DNA of 64,000 bases from Thermoproteota archaeon (GTDB taxonomy: Archaea > Thermoproteota > Nitrososphaeria > Nitrososphaerales > Nitrosopumilaceae). The translations under genes were made by a program, and so were the position numbers. The notes beneath the pieces are model-generated. The model was not told where the DNA came from, did not search any database, and saw only the letters and a program-made list of their open reading frames with translations. The first letter of the stretch is position 1. Every line of letters begins with the position of its first letter. The stretch covers positions 186,001 to 250,000 of the forward strand of contig QQVN01000003.1 of the NCBI GenBank assembly GCA_003352285.1. Direction: 5' to 3'. Below, piece after piece: positions 61,583 to 64,000 of this stretch.

Positions 61583-62683
61583 TTACCGTGATTTGATAAT
61601 TGTTAAAACATCTTCATCTTGTAAAACATGTGTTATTCCAACACGTTGACCACCAAACTTTACACTTTTTCCCCATACCATTGCATAACGAAAGTCTTTT
61701 CTCATGTTACGATGAAGTTTATCACAAATATCTCCAATCGTGGAACCGTCTCTTGTGATTAAAGGTTCTTTAAAGTCTGTTTCTCCACCTTTTGGTCTCA
61801 TGTAAATTCTAATGAAACGGAGTTTTTCATAAATTCTTTCTTTTAACAAATCAATGTTAACGTTGGAATCTGCTGAAACCTCAATAAAGTCTGATTTAAT
61901 TTTAGTTCTTAATTCCTTAAGAAATGTCTCATCTACTAGGTCAATTTTGTTAATGATTGTTAGGGCCTTGGAATATGTTTTACTGCCAGAAATAAAATCA
62001 ATTAACTGCTCTGATGTAATATCTTCCCTAATGACTACTCTTGCACTGGTCATTCCATAGACATTCAATATGTCCTTTAGAAGTTTCTCAGACATTTTTG
62101 TGAGTTTAATCTGTTGTGCAACTGCTATGCCTCCGGTGTGAGTTTTTTCTACAACAATATTTGGGGGGTCTTGATTAAGTCTGATTCCTATATTGCCCAA
62201 TTCGTTTACAAGCACATCTTCATGATATGGTTGAAATACATCTAAAACCAAAAGAACCAAATCAGCATTTCTTGCTACTGACAAAATTCTTTTTCCTAAA
62301 CCCTTCCCACTTGATGCTCCTTTAATAATTCCAGGTAAATCAAGTACTTGTATGCGTGCACCCTTGTATTCCATCATTCCTGGAACTACTGTTAATGTTG
62401 TGAATTGAAATGCACCTACCGCAGATTTTGCACCAGTAATTCGATTCAGTAGGGTTGATTTTCCAACACTTGGTAATCCGATAAACACAACTGTCGCATC
62501 ACCAGCTCTTCTTACATCAAACCCATCAGTGGTTGAACCTTTTTTTGATTTACCTTCTTCTTGCTCTCGTTTTAGCTTTGCAATTTTTGCACGTAATAAT
62601 CCCAAGTGATGTTCAGTAGCCTTGTTGATCTGAGTCTTTGCCATCTCATCTTGTATGGCTTTGATCTTCTCTGGAATTCCCAT
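61583..62683 (-). CDS. DRG-family GTP-binding protein (Obg-like, with TGS domain)
   Basis: 366 residues. The helical N terminus, G1 GLPSVGKST, G3 DLPGIIKGAS, G4 NKIDL and a C-terminal TGS domain (about 290-366) match archaeal/eukaryotic DRG, a ribosome-associated translation GTPase. Its start overlaps the DUF504 stop (TAATG), so translation is coupled. Confidence 0.95.
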   Translation of the reverse strand: MGIPEKIKAIQDEMAKTQINKATEHHLGLLRAKIAKLKREQEEGKSKKGSTTDGFDVRRAGDATVVFIGLPSVGKSTLLNRITGAKSAVGAFQFTTLTVVPGMMEYKGARIQVLDLPGIIKGASSGKGLGKRILSVARNADLVLLVLDVFQPYHEDVLVNELGNIGIRLNQDPPNIVVEKTHTGGIAVAQQIKLTKMSEKLLKDILNVYGMTSARVVIREDITSEQLIDFISGSKTYSKALTIINKIDLVDETFLKELRTKIKSDFIEVSADSNVNIDLLKERIYEKLRFIRIYMRPKGGETDFKEPLITRDGSTIGDICDKLHRNMRKDFRYAMVWGKSVKFGGQRVGITHVLQDEDVLTIIKSR

Positions 62684-62913
62684 TAGTTGTTTGACCTCCT
62701 TTGAAATACTATTTTGGATTTTCGAATCACTGCTTTTATCCTTGATGCAGGAATTGATTGAAAATTATTTGATTCTAAAACAAAATCATCTAAATTCATC
62801 TCTATATCCTGATTGTAATCTCTGTAAATCACTTTGTAAATGGAAGGTTCATCTGAAAACCTAGCTTTACTAAAAACTTCATCAAGAATTCCTTTTTTTG
62901 TCATGTTAAACAT
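62683..62913 (-). CDS. DUF504 family protein (MJ1316-type RNA cyclic-end recognition domain)
   Basis: 76 residues. GILDEVFSKARF, YKVIYRDY and FQSIPASRIKAV are typical of the DUF504/UPF0248 family, which I recall as an RNA 3'-end recognition domain in RNA repair proteins. The start may be the ATG three codons later (MTKKGIL). It heads the operon with the DRG GTPase. Confidence 0.8.
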   Translation of the reverse strand: MFNMTKKGILDEVFSKARFSDEPSIYKVIYRDYNQDIEMNLDDFVLESNNFQSIPASRIKAVIRKSKIVFQRRSNN

Positions 62914-62980
62914 ATCTTTTTTTTAGTTTTGAATATTTCTTTACGTAGCAAATATTATCTTCTTTAATTTTAGTCATCCT

Positions 62981-63673
62981 ATGACTCGAAAAACTTTTGC
63001 AGTAGACATTGACGGAACTATTACTGAAAATGGAGGTGGAATAATCCATTTGGAGGCACTAAATGCACTTAGGCACCTAAAGAATCAAGGTCATAATGTG
63101 ATCTTTGTATCTGGTCGTTCCTCAGTAGAAGCATATCTTTTATCAGTATTTGGTGGGACGACTAACATTGCTGTAGGAGAAAATGGCGGGTGCATCACAA
63201 CTGGCTCAAATAAGCACATATTGTTAGGTGATATCAAAATATGCAAAGATGCATTGTCATTAATTCAGTCAAAAATTGAAAATGTAGTTGAAAAACCAGT
63301 TTTTCCACGATTAACTGAAGTAGTACTTCAAAGAACATTTGATATAGAATCTGCTAAAAAAATTCTTGCAGAAAATAAGTGTGATGTAATATTATCCGAC
63401 AGCCAATATGCATTTCATATTAATTCACATGGGATAAACAAGGCTACCGGATTTGAGAGGGTTATGAAAGATTTGGGCATTAAACGTAATGATGTAATTG
63501 CAATTGGTGATAGCGAAACCGATATACCGTTATTTGATCTTGCACACACAAGTATAGCATTGGGAAATTCTTCTGAACATGTTAAATCAAAAGCATCAAT
63601 AACGGTGTCTGGGAATGCAGGTGATGGTGTTATTGAGGCATTGGATAAACTAGCGCCAACATTTACGGAGTGA
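62981..63673 (+). CDS. Phosphoglycolate phosphatase-like HAD hydrolase (archaeal type)
   Basis: 230 residues. HAD motif I VDIDGTIT, motif II VSGRS, Lys in GINKATG and motif IV IGDSETDIPLF are all intact, with a C2-type cap. This fits archaeal phosphoglycolate phosphatase (TA0175-like); sucrose-phosphate-phosphatase-like function is the alternative. The ArgRS gene starts 2 nt after the stop. Confidence 0.87.
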   Translation: MTRKTFAVDIDGTITENGGGIIHLEALNALRHLKNQGHNVIFVSGRSSVEAYLLSVFGGTTNIAVGENGGCITTGSNKHILLGDIKICKDALSLIQSKIENVVEKPVFPRLTEVVLQRTFDIESAKKILAENKCDVILSDSQYAFHINSHGINKATGFERVMKDLGIKRNDVIAIGDSETDIPLFDLAHTSIALGNSSEHVKSKASITVSGNAGDGVIEALDKLAPTFTE

Positions 63674-63675
63674 TA

Positions 63676-64000
63676 ATGATGTCTATGAGGAAAATCCTTG
63701 AAGAAATTGAATCCAATCTTGGAGTGATTTTAAAAAAACTTGGATTTCCAAATGTTTCATTTAGTGTAGAGCCTGCAAAGCCCGGCTTTGGAGACATTTC
63801 ATCCAATGTGTCTTTCTTGCTAGCAAAGGAGTTGAAAAGAAAACCATTTGAAATATCTCAAGCTATCTCTCAAGAATACAATAATTCTCCGGGAAATTAT
63901 ATATCAAAAGTTGAGCCTCATCCATCTGGTTTTGTTAATTTTTTAATAAAACCAGAGCAACTTTGTAAATTAGTTTTAAAAAATTCAACCACTCCTGATT
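63676..64000 (+). CDS. argS: Arginyl-tRNA synthetase (partial, N-terminal domain)
   Basis: 108 codons before the window edge. The start has three close ATG codons (63676, 63679, 63685). The Arg_tRNA_synt N-terminal domain is recognisable from GDISSNVSFLLAKELKRKP and EPHPSGFVNFL. Cotranscribed with the HAD phosphatase. Confidence 0.85.
   Translation, partial: MMSMRKILEEIESNLGVILKKLGFPNVSFSVEPAKPGFGDISSNVSFLLAKELKRKPFEISQAISQEYNNSPGNYISKVEPHPSGFVNFLIKPEQLCKLVLKNSTTPD

Noticed and set aside
1-64000. tRNA, rRNA, CRISPR arrays, insertion sequences
   Set aside because: Scanning intergenic regions by eye showed no T-loop/acceptor pattern outside genes, no regularly spaced repeats and no transposase. 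Intergenic spaces are mostly under 150 nt.

Overview
The window looks like a stretch of chromosome from a marine ammonia-oxidising archaeon of the Nitrosopumilus type (Nitrososphaerota/Thaumarchaeota). The DNA is AT-rich and densely coded, and TTG starts are common. Several genes are archaeal or specific to this lineage: Sec61-beta, Alba, a DUF2070 protein, NreA, Dpo4, deoxyhypusine synthase, CofE, an archaeal-type ProRS, a PEFG-CTERM cupredoxin beside an archaeosortase, and many small zinc-finger proteins. No ammonia-oxidation genes, tRNAs, rRNAs, CRISPR arrays, insertion sequences or prophage genes are visible. It reads as core chromosome with some unusual accessory genes.

Region 1-6.6 kb is a minus-strand run: a large ATP-grasp/M20-peptidase fusion, a CorA-like transporter with an extra membrane domain, a voltage-gated K+ channel, gamma-glutamyltransferase and an N-formylglutamate amidohydrolase cut by the window edge. 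Region 6.7-19 kb holds Sec61-beta, DUF2070, a nuclease-like protein, a large anchored solute-binding protein, a secreted 997-residue protein with three apparent beta-sandwich domains, a stand-alone receiver and a geranylgeranyl-reductase-family flavoprotein. Region 19-26.8 kb has oxidoreductases, a cluster of tiny zinc-finger genes, a DsbA/membrane-protein pair followed by a strong RNA hairpin, a BtuF-like protein and NreA.

Region 26.8-42.4 kb contains the PEFG-CTERM cupredoxin with its archaeosortase, Dpo4, Alba, a PAC2 protein, an MscS-like channel, deoxyhypusine synthase, inositol-phosphate synthase, SMC and an Opp-type ATPase. Region 42.5-57.9 kb is rich in sulfur and redox chemistry: EgtD and EgtB (ergothioneine type), TusA, a cysteine-synthase-family enzyme, thioredoxin reductase, Thi4 with a cysteine at the sulfur-donor position, siroheme sulfite/nitrite reductase and rhodanese. 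ProRS, phosphoserine phosphatase, CofE, a histidine kinase, a receiver and a protein that looks like archaemetzincin without its zinc ligands are interspersed.

Region 57.9-64 kb has a TPR protein, a collagen-like protein with 102 unbroken Gly-X-Y triplets, a very basic histone-H1-like protein with a perfect 72-nt internal duplication, a DRG-type GTPase operon, a phosphoglycolate-phosphatase-like HAD enzyme and the start of ArgRS.

Genes are packed tightly. Several convergent pairs share the same four bases for both stop codons, and several same-strand pairs overlap as TTGA, ATGA or TAATG. The strongest candidates for something undescribed are the ATP-grasp/M20 fusion and its glutamyl/ion-channel neighbours, the degenerate archaemetzincin beside Thi4, the collagen-like protein, and the multi-state hairpin at 24.3 kb. 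All functional statements come from motif reading by eye; no database search was run.
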